Assembly (NCBI GenBank): GCA_021325635.1
Contig: JAJPGV010000056.1
Coordinates: forward strand, 1 to 64,000
Direction: 5' to 3'
DNA: 64,000 bases
Source: Chloroflexota bacterium
Lineage (GTDB): Bacteria; Chloroflexota; JAJPGV01
Shown here: piece after piece, positions 16,030-24,830 of the stretch
How the letters are laid out: each line of letters starts with the position of its first letter
Position numbering within the stretch: the first letter of the stretch is position 1
Position numbers and translations under genes: made by a program
Notes under the pieces: model-generated
Databases searched by the model: none
Seen by the model: only the letters and a program-made list of their open reading frames with translations
Told to the model about the DNA's origin: nothing

Positions 16030-17492
16030 GCTGCTTCCGCGCCTCGACTGAACACGGCCGCCACGTCGTCTTCATAGAGCTGCTGCCAGCCGTCGATGAG
16101 GCGAAGCTCGTTGGCCAGCGGCGAGTGCGGCTTGAGCAGCGCCAGCCGGATGTGATACTCCCCGAACAGCGTTCCGGCCGGCTCCTCGCCGGTTTCGACG
16201 GCGAGGTAACGGCGGAGAAATTCGTCGCCATACATCTCCGTCCGGCCGTCGACGAACACGGGCAGGCGGGGCAGCGCCGAGATCAGGTAGGAGCCCCAGT
16301 CGAACTCGTTGAACATCGGACCCTGCAGCTGGCGCTGCTCGATGAAGCCCACCGCGTCGACGGGAAACTGAGCGCGCATCGACTTCTGGTAAGCCTCGGG
16401 CCGGAGGTTGATGAACGCGCTCCCTGCGAGCATGGTCAGCAGACCGACCGCGGCGGCGAGGGCGGGCAGCGCCAGACGGGATTCGAGTCGCTCGCTCAAA
16501 CGGGGCAGCAGCTGGGCGATGATGGGAGCCCCGGCCACGGCGTAGAACGGAATGAACTGGTTGCTGGAAAGCACCGCCAGGGTGCTGCCGGCCAGCAGCA
16601 GGACTTCCGGCCCGCCGAGCTTCCATCCCCGGTTGAGCAACGGAAGCACCATGGCCAGCAGGAGGCTGAGCAGCAGCGGAAAGTGCGCCGCGGAGTGGAA
16701 GTTCGGGGCAAGCCACTCTCCGTTGTGGTCTCGATTGAAGCCGAGGTTGGACGCACCGAGGGTGAACCTGAGCAGTCCGGCGCCCAAGGGGTTGGCGAAC
16801 GAAGCTGCTACCAGGCTGCCGGCCAGGCCGAGGTACACGGTGGCTGGCCGCCACTCGCGACGTTCGAGAAGCAATCCAATGCCGAAGGTGGCGCACAGCA
16901 GCGGACCCTGGATGTACGAGCCGTGGACGTTGGCCCAGAGCACCTGAACGGGAAGCAGGACTGCCAGCGGAAGCCAGCTGCCGGATCGCCGTGCCCGCTC
17001 GATGAGCCACAAGTAAAGCGCACAGAAGAAGGCCCCGCTGAGCCCCGGACGGACGTTGGCATAGGCGAGCAGATTGCCCAGCATCAGCAGCGTCGCCAGC
17101 GAGGCCGTCAGCGCGCCGCACTGCCTCTGGCGCAGGCAGCCGTAGACCAACAGGGTCGCGGCTGCTAGCAGCGCAGCCTGGGCCGCGATGACCATGCCCA
17201 TCCCGCCGCTTCGGTGCAGCGCGGCCAGACCGGCTTCCCAGAGCCACTCGAAATCGGCCCAGGACGCGCCCGCCAGGGAAAAGGAGAACGAGTCATGAGT
17301 CAGTGGCCCGCCGCCGGCCAGGACCTCCTGGCCCGCGCGAAGATGCCAGCCCAGATCGGGGTCGAGTGCGGGCCGGAGCAGCAGCAGACCGCCCAGCGTC
17401 GTCACGAACGCCGGAGCAAGCAGCTCCTTGCCGCCGAACCGTGGACGCACGCCGGAACGCGGCAGGGTATACGCCGTGACGATGGCGCTCAT
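16026..17492 (-). CDS. Polytopic membrane protein, hypothetical
   Basis: A protein of about 488 residues with ten or more hydrophobic segments. Near the start it has DPDLGWHLRAGQEVL and THDSFSFSLAG, a pattern seen in large families of uncharacterised membrane proteins related to sugar transferases. The hydrophilic C-terminal region (about 380-488) contains FNEFDWGSYLI and VFVDGRTEMYGDEF, suggesting an extracytoplasmic domain. ATG at 17492 was chosen because AAGGG precedes it by five bases; a TTG ten codons upstream is possible. It forms a two-gene unit with the GT-C-like protein. Envelope glycan assembly is inferred from similarity of architecture only. Confidence 0.75.
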   Translation of the reverse strand: MSAIVTAYTLPRSGVRPRFGGKELLAPAFVTTLGGLLLLRPALDPDLGWHLRAGQEVLAGGGPLTHDSFSFSLAGASWADFEWLWEAGLAALHRSGGMGMVIAAQAALLAAATLLVYGCLRQRQCGALTASLATLLMLGNLLAYANVRPGLSGAFFCALYLWLIERARRSGSWLPLAVLLPVQVLWANVHGSYIQGPLLCATFGIGLLLERREWRPATVYLGLAGSLVAASFANPLGAGLLRFTLGASNLGFNRDHNGEWLAPNFHSAAHFPLLLSLLLAMVLPLLNRGWKLGGPEVLLLAGSTLAVLSSNQFIPFYAVAGAPIIAQLLPRLSERLESRLALPALAAAVGLLTMLAGSAFINLRPEAYQKSMRAQFPVDAVGFIEQRQLQGPMFNEFDWGSYLISALPRLPVFVDGRTEMYGDEFLRRYLAVETGEEPAGTLFGEYHIRLALLKPHSPLANELRLIDGWQQLYEDDVAAVFSRGAEAA

Positions 17493-17760
17493 GTGGCCCT
17501 TCGAACGTCGAGCTTCAGGCAAAGGTGACGCTCCTAGGCTGAAGGTTCACTTTGGGCGTGAGCGCACGGAACGCGCGCGGTAACGGGCGCTGGCGGCGTC
17601 AGGTGACGCCTCGGCGAGCGACCTGTACTTTCGTCTCATCCTCGTCTTGGAACGCAGAAGAGCCATCACCTCTTCGCTGCCGCGGCGTTTGATTGGCCGT
17701 ACCCGAGGACACGGGGGAGTCAACCGCCAGACAGGGCGGAGGAAGGAGGGTCAAGTCCGG

Positions 17761-17961
17761 ATGACGGGAATGCTGATAGACGAAGAAGCACGGACGATAG
17801 TGTGCCCCCGCTGTGAGGAAGCACAGCCCATGCGTGACTTTGCGACGTTGGGCATGAGCCCTCGCTATGCGTGGCTCCTCAGCCCAATCTACCGCTGCAA
17901 GCAGTGCAACCATCTCTTCGCGCCGCGCGTGCAGCAGCATCCAGTGTCAGCGTTGGCGTAG
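17761..17961 (+). CDS. Small zinc-ribbon hypothetical protein
   Basis: A protein of about 66 residues with CPRCEE and YRCKQCNHLF, four Cys forming a likely zinc ribbon. ATG at 17761 was chosen; AGGAGGG ends about ten bases upstream, and ATG at 17770 is an alternative. A strong intrinsic terminator follows at 18009. The gene precedes the Tad pilus operon, but the terminator suggests it is a separate unit. The preceding interval 17493-17760 shows no other gene. Function unknown. Confidence 0.6.
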   Translation: MTGMLIDEEARTIVCPRCEEAQPMRDFATLGMSPRYAWLLSPIYRCKQCNHLFAPRVQQHPVSALA

Positions 17962-17970
17962 CCATTATCC

Positions 17971-17989
17971 GCCCCGAAAAAAGAGGGGC
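17971..17989 (+). other. Short hairpin with A-rich loop
   Basis: GCCCC and GGGGC arms flank GAAAAAAGA. It lies between the zinc-ribbon gene and the terminator at 18009 and may be part of the same 3' untranslated structure. Confidence 0.4.
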
Positions 17990-18008
17990 AGGTTGATATT
18001 CAGGGGAT

Positions 18009-18055
18009 AGCCCTCAGGGAAGGCCGGTTGAGCGGCCTGCTGAGGGCTCTTTATT
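18009..18055 (+). terminator. Intrinsic terminator before the Tad operon
   Basis: AGCCCTCAG (18009-18017) pairs perfectly with CTGAGGGCT (18040-18048). Inside it, AGGCC pairs with GGCCT. The stem is followed by CTTTATTT. This would end transcription from the zinc-ribbon gene, or act as an attenuator if the pilus promoter lies upstream. Confidence 0.75.
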
Positions 18056-18069
18056 TGGACAAGCAGGAG

Positions 18070-18102
18070 GTGTGACAGGCTCGAAACGAACAGTGTGTGA
18101 CA
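18070..18102. promoter_or_regulatory. Direct repeat GTGTGACA upstream of flp
   Basis: GTGTGACA occurs at 18070-18077 and again at 18095-18102, a 25-base period, within the 140-base leader of the pilin gene. Direct repeats at this spacing may be regulator sites for the pilus operon. No clear promoter hexamers are visible beside them. Confidence 0.35.
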
Positions 18103-18190
18103 TCAGCGGAAGCTCGAGCGTCCCACCGCGACGTTCGGGTCAGACCTCAGTTCGAGTAACGCCAATCACATTCAAAAAGGAGCATTTGAA

Positions 18191-18394
18191 ATGGAGCTGA
18201 TCAAGCGATTCATCGTCGAGGAAGAGGGAGCCGACGCAACCGAGTACGCGTTGGTGATCGGCCTTATCGCCCTGGGCATCGTGGCCGGAGCCACCGCCCT
18301 GAAGACTGGCATCGCCAATGGCCTGCAGACCATCGGCAGTCGGGTGACGAACTGCGCCAACGTGACGCAGCCCACCAACGCGCAGGCCTGCTAG
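18191..18394 (+). CDS. flp: Flp/Fap-type class IVb pilin
   Basis: A 67-residue prepilin, the major subunit of the Tad pilus. Cleavage is expected after the Gly in EEEG/ADATEYALVIG, leaving Glu at +5 and Tyr at +6, exactly the Flp motif. The hydrophobic helix ALVIGLIALGIVAGATAL follows. The C-terminus carries two Cys (NCANVT and the final AC), which could form a disulfide. A good ribosome site, AAAGGAG, precedes the ATG. It is first in the operon and followed by a long hairpin. Confidence 0.93.
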   Translation: MELIKRFIVEEEGADATEYALVIGLIALGIVAGATALKTGIANGLQTIGSRVTNCANVTQPTNAQAC

Positions 18395-18415
18395 GAGCCA
18401 GCGCGCAGTGAATAC

Positions 18416-18459
18416 GGGCAGGGGTCGCCGCCGAATGTCGATCGTGGCGATCCCTGCCC
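18416..18459 (+). other. 14-bp intercistronic hairpin after flp
   Basis: GGGCAGGGGTCGCC (18416-18429) pairs with GGCGATCCCTGCCC (18446-18459) with a single G-U wobble; the loop is 16 bases. No U-run follows, so it is not a normal terminator. It lies between the pilin stop (18394) and the peptidase start (18485). It probably stabilises the pilin message or reduces read-through, giving an excess of pilin over assembly proteins. Confidence 0.75.
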
Positions 18460-18484
18460 CTGCGCATTCGGAGATGCCACAAGC

Positions 18485-18982
18485 ATGAACGTTGCGCTCA
18501 CGACCATCTTGGCGCTGGCGGCGGCCGGTGCGATATACACCGACGTCACCAAGCGTCGCATTTCCAACAAGCTGACATTCGGCGCCGCCGCGGCCGCCCT
18601 CATCGTACGGGCGGGATTCGGTGGCCCCCAAACCCTGCTCATGGGCGCCGAAGGCTGGGCCTGGGGCGTCGGCTTGTTCTTGATTCCCTTCGTCCTGGGC
18701 TGGATGGGCGCCGGCGACGTCAAGCTGCTGGCGGCCTTCGGCGCGATTGGCGGCCCGGAGTTTGTCATGGAGACGGCCGTTCTGGGGTGCGTTGCCGGCG
18801 GGCTGCTGGCGGTCGGGTGTCTCATCCGCGAGGGCAAGCTGTGGTTCACGCTGCGCTACCTCATCATCCTCATGCGGCATCCCTTCGGCACGTTCACGGA
18901 GACCAAACGCCGAATGCCGTTTGGCCCCGCTCTGGCGGCCGGAGCCGGCGCGAGCCTGGTGCTGTACAGGGCGCTTGTATGA
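18485..18982 (+). CDS. cpaA: Prepilin peptidase (CpaA/TadV)
   Basis: A 165-residue A24-family aspartic membrane protease that matures Flp and the pseudopilins. The two catalytic Asp are Asp20 in YTDVTKRRISN and the Asp in the GAGDVKLLAAFG motif near residue 78. Hydrophobic segments match the short CpaA form, which lacks the N-methylation domain of PilD. The C-terminal PFGPALAAG is typical. It starts at ATG 18485 and overlaps the next gene by 4 bases (ATGA). Confidence 0.92.
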   Translation: MNVALTTILALAAAGAIYTDVTKRRISNKLTFGAAAAALIVRAGFGGPQTLLMGAEGWAWGVGLFLIPFVLGWMGAGDVKLLAAFGAIGGPEFVMETAVLGCVAGGLLAVGCLIREGKLWFTLRYLIILMRHPFGTFTETKRRMPFGPALAAGAGASLVLYRALV

Positions 18983-19425
18983 CGCGGCTGATCTCGGAAG
19001 ACGACGCCAATTCGGTGGCGGAGTTCGCGCTGGTCGTGCCGATCTTCCTGTTCATCGTGCTGGCCAGCATGCAGCTGGCGCTGATCGGCATCGTGCGCTA
19101 CGACGTCAAGCACGTCACGCGGGAAACGGCGCGCTGGCTGGCCGTGAATCCGGACGCGACCGACGCAGGCCTGTCGGCGCACGTTGCCGGAGACGTGCTG
19201 CCGGGCATGGTCGCCGGCAACATCCTCAGCGCCAGCGCCACGCCGGCCTGCCCCTCACTATCCGCTGGCCATTGCGCGGCCCGGAGCTCCGGCACGGTGC
19301 TGACCGTGTCGGTGCTGTACGACGCCTCGAACGTCTATTTCCTACCCGTTGGCCTGGGGCCCGGCCCCGGCCTGTCGCTTCCTCCTCTGCGAGTGAACAG
19401 CCAGGTCTCGATGGTTGAAGAATGA
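18979..19425 (+). CDS. TadE-like pseudopilin
   Basis: A 148-residue protein with a single N-terminal hydrophobic helix, EFALVVPIFLFIVLASMQLAL, and an extracytoplasmic domain with a Cys pair (CPSL and HCAARS). The peptidase site is atypical: NSVAEF is preceded by Ala rather than Gly, while Glu is still at +5. TadE-type minor pseudopilins help initiate or anchor Flp fibres. ATGA overlaps on both sides show tight coupling. Confidence 0.85.
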   Translation: MTRLISEDDANSVAEFALVVPIFLFIVLASMQLALIGIVRYDVKHVTRETARWLAVNPDATDAGLSAHVAGDVLPGMVAGNILSASATPACPSLSAGHCAARSSGTVLTVSVLYDASNVYFLPVGLGPGPGLSLPPLRVNSQVSMVEE

Positions 19426-19883
19426 CCTTGCAGCGCGTCAAGACGGAAGAGGGGTCGGCCTCCGTCGAGCTCATCCTCATCGCGCCGGTGTTCGTGTTCA
19501 TCGCCTTCGTGTGCATGCAGTTCGCGGTGCTGCTCTTTGCCGAGCTGAGCCTGCTGGCTACCGCACGCGACGTCACCCGCTGGATCACCGTGAACCCCCA
19601 CACCCTGGACTCGACGGCCATTGCCGCGGTCAAGACTCGTCTTCCCTCTGACGTCGACCCGTCCAACCTGTCGATCTCCGTGGCCCCGACCTGCACGGCA
19701 TTGACGCAGGGCAAGTGCCCGAACCGCTCGGTCGGCAGCGATCTGGCAGTCACGGTCTCGTACGACATCTCGTCGCTTTACTTCCTGCCGCAGCGCTTCT
19801 CGCTTGGGAGCGGACTGGTGATCCAGCTGCCCGCGTCATTGCCCCCCTACACGATGCACATGGAAGTGGAGCCCAGCTCATGA
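19422..19883 (+). CDS. TadE-like pseudopilin
   Basis: A 153-residue paralogue of the preceding protein. Here the processing site is canonical: EEG/SASVELILIAPVF, with Glu at +5. The C-terminal domain has one Cys pair (PTCTAL and GKCPNR) and SYDISSLYFLPQ, matching the VLYDASNVYFLPV stretch of its neighbour, so the two arose by duplication. It overlaps both neighbours by 4 bases. Confidence 0.87.
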   Translation: MTLQRVKTEEGSASVELILIAPVFVFIAFVCMQFAVLLFAELSLLATARDVTRWITVNPHTLDSTAIAAVKTRLPSDVDPSNLSISVAPTCTALTQGKCPNRSVGSDLAVTVSYDISSLYFLPQRFSLGSGLVIQLPASLPPYTMHMEVEPSS

Positions 19884-21346
19884 TGGTCTTTCGGAGAGTC
19901 GCTGCGCGACTGCTGTCGGGAGAGCGCGGAAGCATCGCGGCGATGGCGATCGTCCTCCTGGCGGTCTTCGTGGCAGTCATGGGCACGGCCGTTGACCTCG
20001 GGATGATGCTGTTCGAGCGCGCGAACATGCAGAATGCCGTCGACGCTGCCAGCCTGGCTGGCTCGCGGGCCCTGGTGATCGGCGCTAATCCTGGCCCTGC
20101 GGCGGCGGCCGCGGCCGCCACGCAGTACATGGCTCGCTATGGCTTTCAGTCCAACGCCACGACCACTGTGAGCTTCACGTATCCGCCCTCGAGCAGTGGC
20201 GCCGTTGACCAGATGCACGTATCGGTCGTGCACCAGATGCCCACCTACTTTCTGGGATTGGTGGGAGTTCCCAGCTTCACGCTTGCCGCCTCCGCGACTG
20301 CTGAGACCTACGCCAGCCTGCTGGATATCGGTCTGACGCTCGATCTGACGGGCAGCATGACGCTCTCCGGCACGAACGATCTGGGGCAGCTGCGCCGCGC
20401 CGTGGTTCAGTTCATCAACCAGGTGAACCCCAGCATATCGAACCCGTACGGCCCGAAGATCGCCATGGCTCGCTGGGCCGGGATCATGTGCGGCTGGGCT
20501 CGCAGCAGCTCGACCGAGCGCTACATCTCGCTGGGCCCGACCAGCGAATACGTGGCCCCCTGCGGCGACGACCAGACGGTCCTCACAGGCCTCACCGCCG
20601 ACAAAGCGATGCTGATTCGGCTGGCGGACAACAGCGGCTCCGGAACGTGCCCGCCGGGCATGTCGCAGTACGCCTGCCCGCTGGTTTCGTGGACCTACAC
20701 GGCGCCGGCGCTCGACGGATCGGGCACGGTCCCTCAGGGCATGAGCATCAACGGCTCGCCGTTCACCTCGCTCAATCCCACCTATACCGGCACCAAGCTG
20801 CCCAACGCCATCTCGGCCTTCAGCAACGTGGGCTATTACGCCTGGAGCACGGCAAACGGTGGCCGCAATGATGTGGCTGGTGGCGGCAACGCCCACAAGG
20901 TCCTGGTCATGATCACCGACGGCAACGACGAGCTGTGGCCGTCCCAGGGCATGCCGGCAGGGGTCAGCACCAGCGCCTGGGACACGGAGGTGGTCAACCG
21001 CGCTAACGCGCTCAAGCTCGGTCCCGATGGCATAGCCGGAACCCCGGACGACGTCGAGATCTACACCGTTGGCTTCTACTGCACGCCGTACTCATCCGCG
21101 CCATCGAGCGGAACGAGCCCCAACTGGTGCACCAGCAAGATGGCGGATACGGCCGCCCCGCATCCCTGTCCCAGCTCTACCTGGAATGCCAGTCAAGCGT
21201 CGGCCACCGATACCCTGCTGTGGAACATCTCGTCTTCGACCCCCGGCAGCTGTGACTACTACTTCCCGATCAAGAAGACCGAAGACCTGCCCTCGCTCTT
21301 TGCCCAGATCGCCGGGCAGATTGCACGCGGGCGGCTCAAACAGTAA
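19880..21346 (+). CDS. TadG-like protein with von Willebrand A domain
   Basis: A 488-residue protein. An N-terminal TadG helix, GSIAAMAIVLLAVFVAVMGTA, is followed by the usual AVDLGMMLFERANMQNAVDAASLAG stretch. The vWA domain starts near residue 150 with DLTGSM, a MIDAS motif with Thr in place of the first Ser, and continues with VMITDGNDELWP. Several Cys in the inserted loop (MCGW, PCGDD, GTCPP, YACPL) suggest disulfide bonding outside the cell. TadG-type proteins are thought to anchor the pilus at the surface. ATG 19880 overlaps the previous stop. Confidence 0.88.
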   Translation: MMVFRRVAARLLSGERGSIAAMAIVLLAVFVAVMGTAVDLGMMLFERANMQNAVDAASLAGSRALVIGANPGPAAAAAAATQYMARYGFQSNATTTVSFTYPPSSSGAVDQMHVSVVHQMPTYFLGLVGVPSFTLAASATAETYASLLDIGLTLDLTGSMTLSGTNDLGQLRRAVVQFINQVNPSISNPYGPKIAMARWAGIMCGWARSSSTERYISLGPTSEYVAPCGDDQTVLTGLTADKAMLIRLADNSGSGTCPPGMSQYACPLVSWTYTAPALDGSGTVPQGMSINGSPFTSLNPTYTGTKLPNAISAFSNVGYYAWSTANGGRNDVAGGGNAHKVLVMITDGNDELWPSQGMPAGVSTSAWDTEVVNRANALKLGPDGIAGTPDDVEIYTVGFYCTPYSSAPSSGTSPNWCTSKMADTAAPHPCPSSTWNASQASATDTLLWNISSSTPGSCDYYFPIKKTEDLPSLFAQIAGQIARGRLKQ

Positions 21347-21375
21347 GGCAGACGGAATTCAGGAGGTATCAGCGG

Positions 21376-22239
21376 ATGAAAAGCATCGGTGGCAAAGGCG
21401 TGCTCGCACTCTCCCTCATCCTTGGCATCGGCACCTCGTATTTGGTTTATCAATACGTGAGCGAGGCCGCCGACCAGCGTGTGAAGCCGGTCGAGACTGC
21501 ACGCGTGCTGACCGCGGCGGTCGACATTGCTCCGAGGACCACCATCACGCCGCAGATGCTGCGCGTGGTGGACGTGCCGGTGACCTTGAAGGTGCCTCAG
21601 GCCATGGCCTCGCCGGCCGACGCCTCCGGCAAGGTCACGAAGCTGCCGATCTCGCAGGGGGAGCAGCTGCTGGGCAGCAAGCTGTTCGGCGACCGCGAAG
21701 AGTCCGGTTTGGCATTCGTTATCCCGCCCGGCAAACGGGCTGTTTCCGTCGCGGTCAACGAGGTCCTCGGCTCCGGCGGCATGATCGTTCCGGGCGATTT
21801 CGTCGACGTCGTCGGGGTCATCGACACCAAGCCCAGCGACTCGGTGCCGCAGTTTGGCCTCAGTGCTCCCACGCCGACCAAGGGCGACATCACCGCCATG
21901 GCCCAGTACGTCCTCCAGAACGTGGAGGTGCTGGCCGTAGCGCAGCAGCTCGAAGGCGATCCGCCCCCGGCCAGTACGCAGGACCGAGCCTTGGACGGTA
22001 TCGCGCCGAATCGGGCGCAGTCCCAGCCAGTCAAGCAGCAGCCTCAGGCCCAGCCATCGGCTCGAACGGCCACGCTGGCGGTCAGTCCGCAGGAGGCCGA
22101 AAGGCTCGTGCTGGCCGAGGACAAGGCCCGGATCCGCCTGGTGCTGAGAGCTCGCGGTGATGACTCGTTGCTGCAGCTGGACAGCGGCCTGTTCGGCGAC
22201 CTGCGCGGCGCGGCGACGCTGAGGAACCAGCCGCAATGA
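21376..22239 (+). CDS. cpaB: Flp pilus assembly protein CpaB (RcpC)
   Basis: A 287-residue protein with one N-terminal hydrophobic segment (VLALSLILGIGTSYLVYQYV) and a SAF domain near residues 40-105 (VLTAAVDIAPRTTITPQMLR). The RcpC-type core then contains RAVSVAVNEVLGSGGMIVPG. A Gln/Pro-rich insertion lies at about 195-235. AGGAGG precedes the ATG by nine bases. In diderm bacteria this protein works beside the secretin CpaC, which is absent here. Confidence 0.9.
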   Translation: MKSIGGKGVLALSLILGIGTSYLVYQYVSEAADQRVKPVETARVLTAAVDIAPRTTITPQMLRVVDVPVTLKVPQAMASPADASGKVTKLPISQGEQLLGSKLFGDREESGLAFVIPPGKRAVSVAVNEVLGSGGMIVPGDFVDVVGVIDTKPSDSVPQFGLSAPTPTKGDITAMAQYVLQNVEVLAVAQQLEGDPPPASTQDRALDGIAPNRAQSQPVKQQPQAQPSARTATLAVSPQEAERLVLAEDKARIRLVLRARGDDSLLQLDSGLFGDLRGAATLRNQPQ

Positions 22240-23450
22240 GCGTCGAGGCTCTGACCCCGGAGGCCGTTTTCAGCTCCAGCATCCAGCTGCAGTTGGTCGA
22301 CGACTCGGCCGAAGAGCGATCGCTCGTGAAAAAGCTGCTGCTGGCGAGCGAGCTGAGGATCGCCGGCGACAGCGTGTTGGGCACGGAGGCCGTGGCCATG
22401 GCCCGCGAGCTCAAGCCCGACGTCATCCTGGTGTCGATCGAAGAGCCTGTGGCTCGTGCCCTGAAGACCATCGAGGCGCTCAATGTTGTCGTGCCCGACG
22501 CCCCGGTCGTAGCCATCTCGACCATGGGCGACCGAGACAGCATGCGGCGGGCGATGCTGGCTGGCGCGCGCGACTACTTGGCCAGGCCGCTCGAGGCCGA
22601 CGAGCTGGAAAAAACGGTCGTGGGCGTGTGCGAGCTGGAGCGTAAGCGAAGCGCCCTCAACGAGCACGTTGTGGAAAGCGGGCACGTTGGCGAAGTCATC
22701 ACGGTGTTCGGGGCCAAGGGCGGCATCGGGCGGACGACCATCGCCACCAACCTGGCGGTGGCCCTTGCGCTGAACTACAAGCAGCGCGTGGCGCTGGTGG
22801 ATCTGGACCTGCAGCTGGGGGACGTGGCCCTCATGCTGGACATCGTTCCCGAGCGCACCATCAGCGACCTGGTGACGGTCGTCGATCGGCTGGATCCCGA
22901 GCTGATGCGCGGCTTTCTGAGCGTGCACGCTTCGGGTCTGAAGGTGCTCCCCGCGCCGGCCCGACCGGAGGAGGGGGAGCAGGTGCAGGCGGCGCACGTT
23001 CGCAAGATCCTGGAGGTCCTGGCGCGGAGCTACGACTACGTAGTCGTCGACACGCCTCGCCAGCTTAGCGACAACGTGATTGCCACGCTGGACATGTCCT
23101 CGTTGATCTGCCTGGTGGCCAGTAACCAGCTGACCAGCCTGAAGAGCACCAAGCTGTGCCTGGGCATGCTGAAAGGCTGGCGCTACACCACCGACAAGCT
23201 CAAGCTCATCATGAACCAGGCGCACAACGGCAGCAGTCTGCCCATGACCGAAGCGGAAGTGGCCATCGACTATCCCATCTTCTGGAAGGTGCCGTACGAC
23301 GGGCACCTGGTGGCCTCCAGCCAGTGGGGCAAGCCGTTCGTGCACGCCCAGCCCGGCGCCAAGATCTCGCAGAACATCGCCAGTTTGGCCCAGGCAGTGA
23401 GCGGCGCCCGAGTGTCCGGCAAGTCCTTCTTCGCGCGGATCAAGGGCTAG
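22236..23450 (+). CDS. cpaE: Pilus assembly ATPase CpaE/TadZ
   Basis: A 404-residue protein that localises the Tad machinery at the pole. The N-terminal receiver-like domain (about 16-135) has the acidic pair Asp22-Asp23, but the phosphoacceptor position is Ser67 (ILVSIEEP), so it is a pseudoreceiver. The C-terminal ParA/MinD-like ATPase starts near residue 150. Its deviant Walker A, AKGGIGRTT, keeps the signature Lys but has Arg for the second Lys. DLDLQLGD and VVVDTPRQLSD follow. It overlaps cpaB by 4 bases. Confidence 0.92.
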   Translation: MSVEALTPEAVFSSSIQLQLVDDSAEERSLVKKLLLASELRIAGDSVLGTEAVAMARELKPDVILVSIEEPVARALKTIEALNVVVPDAPVVAISTMGDRDSMRRAMLAGARDYLARPLEADELEKTVVGVCELERKRSALNEHVVESGHVGEVITVFGAKGGIGRTTIATNLAVALALNYKQRVALVDLDLQLGDVALMLDIVPERTISDLVTVVDRLDPELMRGFLSVHASGLKVLPAPARPEEGEQVQAAHVRKILEVLARSYDYVVVDTPRQLSDNVIATLDMSSLICLVASNQLTSLKSTKLCLGMLKGWRYTTDKLKLIMNQAHNGSSLPMTEAEVAIDYPIFWKVPYDGHLVASSQWGKPFVHAQPGAKISQNIASLAQAVSGARVSGKSFFARIKG

Positions 23451-23459
23451 GCGAAGCCG

Positions 23460-24830
23460 ATGTCGATCCTGCTGCAGCGCTCGGGCTATCTGCTCCGGGA
23501 AAAGGAGGAACGGCTCGATCAGGCGGTGCAAAGCCTGCCCGAAGAGGACGTCTACGCGCCGGCCGATCCCTTTCTGGACCTCAAGGCCAGGGTGCACGAG
23601 CGCCTGATCCACGAGCTCGACGTGGCCAGGCTGGCCGAGCAGGACCCCGTGACCGTGCGCGCCAACGTGGAGGAAGCGAGCCGCACCCTGCTGGCTGCTG
23701 AGGACGTTCCGATGGCACGTCAGGAGCGGCTGCGCATCATCGGCGAGATCGCCGACGAGGTGCTGGGCTTTGGCCCCATCCAGCCGCTGCTGGACGACCC
23801 GACGGTCAGTGAAGTAATGGTCAATGCCCCGGACCGGGTGTACTTCGAACGAGCGGGCGTGCTGCACCTGAGCGACCGAGTCTTCAAGGACGCCGCCCAT
23901 GTCATGCGCGTGATCGAGAAGATCGTCGCGCCGCTGAACCGCCGCATCGATGAGCGCTCGCCCATGGTGGACGCTCGCCTCCCCGATGGCTCCAGAGTCA
24001 ACGCCATCATCCCACCATTGGCCATCGACGGGCCTACGCTGACCGTGCGTAAGTTCGCTCGCGAGCCCTATCAGACCGAGGATCTGATTCGCTTCCAGAC
24101 GCTCACGCCGGAGATCGTGGAAGTGCTGCGAGCGTGCATAGCGATGCGCCTCAACGTCATGGTCTGCGGTGGCACTGGCACCGGCAAGACCACGCTGCTG
24201 AACGTCGTCTCGTCCTTCATTCCGCCCACCGAGCGCATCATCACCATCGAAGATCCGGCCGAGCTCCAGCTGCGGCAGCGGCACGTCATCCGCCTCGAAA
24301 CCCGACCGGCCAACATCGAAGGCGAGGGGCAGATCACGCAGCGGGATCTTGTTCGCAACGCCCTGCGCATGCGGCCCGACCGCATCATCGTCGGCGAGGT
24401 CCGCGGCGGCGAGGCGTTCGACATGCTGCAGGCCATGAACACGGGCCATGATGGCTCGCTGACCACAGTCCACGCCAACTCGCCCCGCGACGCGCTGGCA
24501 CGCGTCGAGAACATGGTGCTGATGGCCGGGCTGGACCTGCCTGCGCGGGCCATTCGCGAGCAGATCTCCTCCGCGATCAACCTGGTCGTCCATCTCAACC
24601 GCATGCGCGACGGTTCGCGCCGCGTTACGCACGTGACGGAGATCGTCGGCATGGAGGGGCAGGTGGTCACGATGCAGGACATTTTCGTGTTCCAGGGTCG
24701 CGGTCTTGACGATCAGGGCCGCGTTCTGGGCAGCGTGCATCCAACGGGCCTCCGCCCGAAGTTCTCGGAGCGGTTCGATGAATACGGCATTCACCTGCCG
24801 GCCAGCCTATTCGAAGGCGCCGCGGCATGA
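23460..24830 (+). CDS. cpaF: Pilus secretion ATPase CpaF/TadA
   Basis: A 456-residue hexameric ATPase of the type II/IV secretion superfamily that powers pilus extension. The N-terminal domain is followed by [15 protein letters not shown]. Walker A is [12 protein letters not shown] near residue 238, Walker B is [16 protein letters not shown], and the His box is [13 protein letters not shown]. It starts 9 bases after the cpaE stop and overlaps tadB by 4 bases. All catalytic motifs are intact. Confidence 0.95.
   Translation: MSILLQRSGYLLREKEERLDQAVQSLPEEDVYAPADPFLDLKARVHERLIHELDVARLAEQDPVTVRANVEEASRTLLAAEDVPMARQERLRIIGEIADEVLGFGPIQPLLDDPTVSEVMVNAPDRVYFERAGVLHLSDRVFKDAAHVMRVIEKIVAPLNRRIDERSPMVDARLPDGSRVNAIIPPLAIDGPTLTVRKFAREPYQTEDLIRFQTLTPEIVEVLRACIAMRLNVMVCGGTGTGKTTLLNVVSSFIPPTERIITIEDPAELQLRQRHVIRLETRPANIEGEGQITQRDLVRNALRMRPDRIIVGEVRGGEAFDMLQAMNTGHDGSLTTVHANSPRDALARVENMVLMAGLDLPARAIREQISSAINLVVHLNRMRDGSRRVTHVTEIVGMEGQVVTMQDIFVFQGRGLDDQGRVLGSVHPTGLRPKFSERFDEYGIHLPASLFEGAAA

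Noticed and set aside
17971-18190. Cyclic-di-GMP riboswitch in the pilus leader
   Set aside because: The conserved GEMM core elements could not be found. The structure seen is a simple terminator stem.
22044-24794. A 916-codon open frame on the minus strand over cpaB-cpaF
   Set aside because: It is the antisense shadow of cpaE and cpaF, with His/Val/Leu/Gln-rich low-quality composition and no motif. The plus-strand genes are certain.
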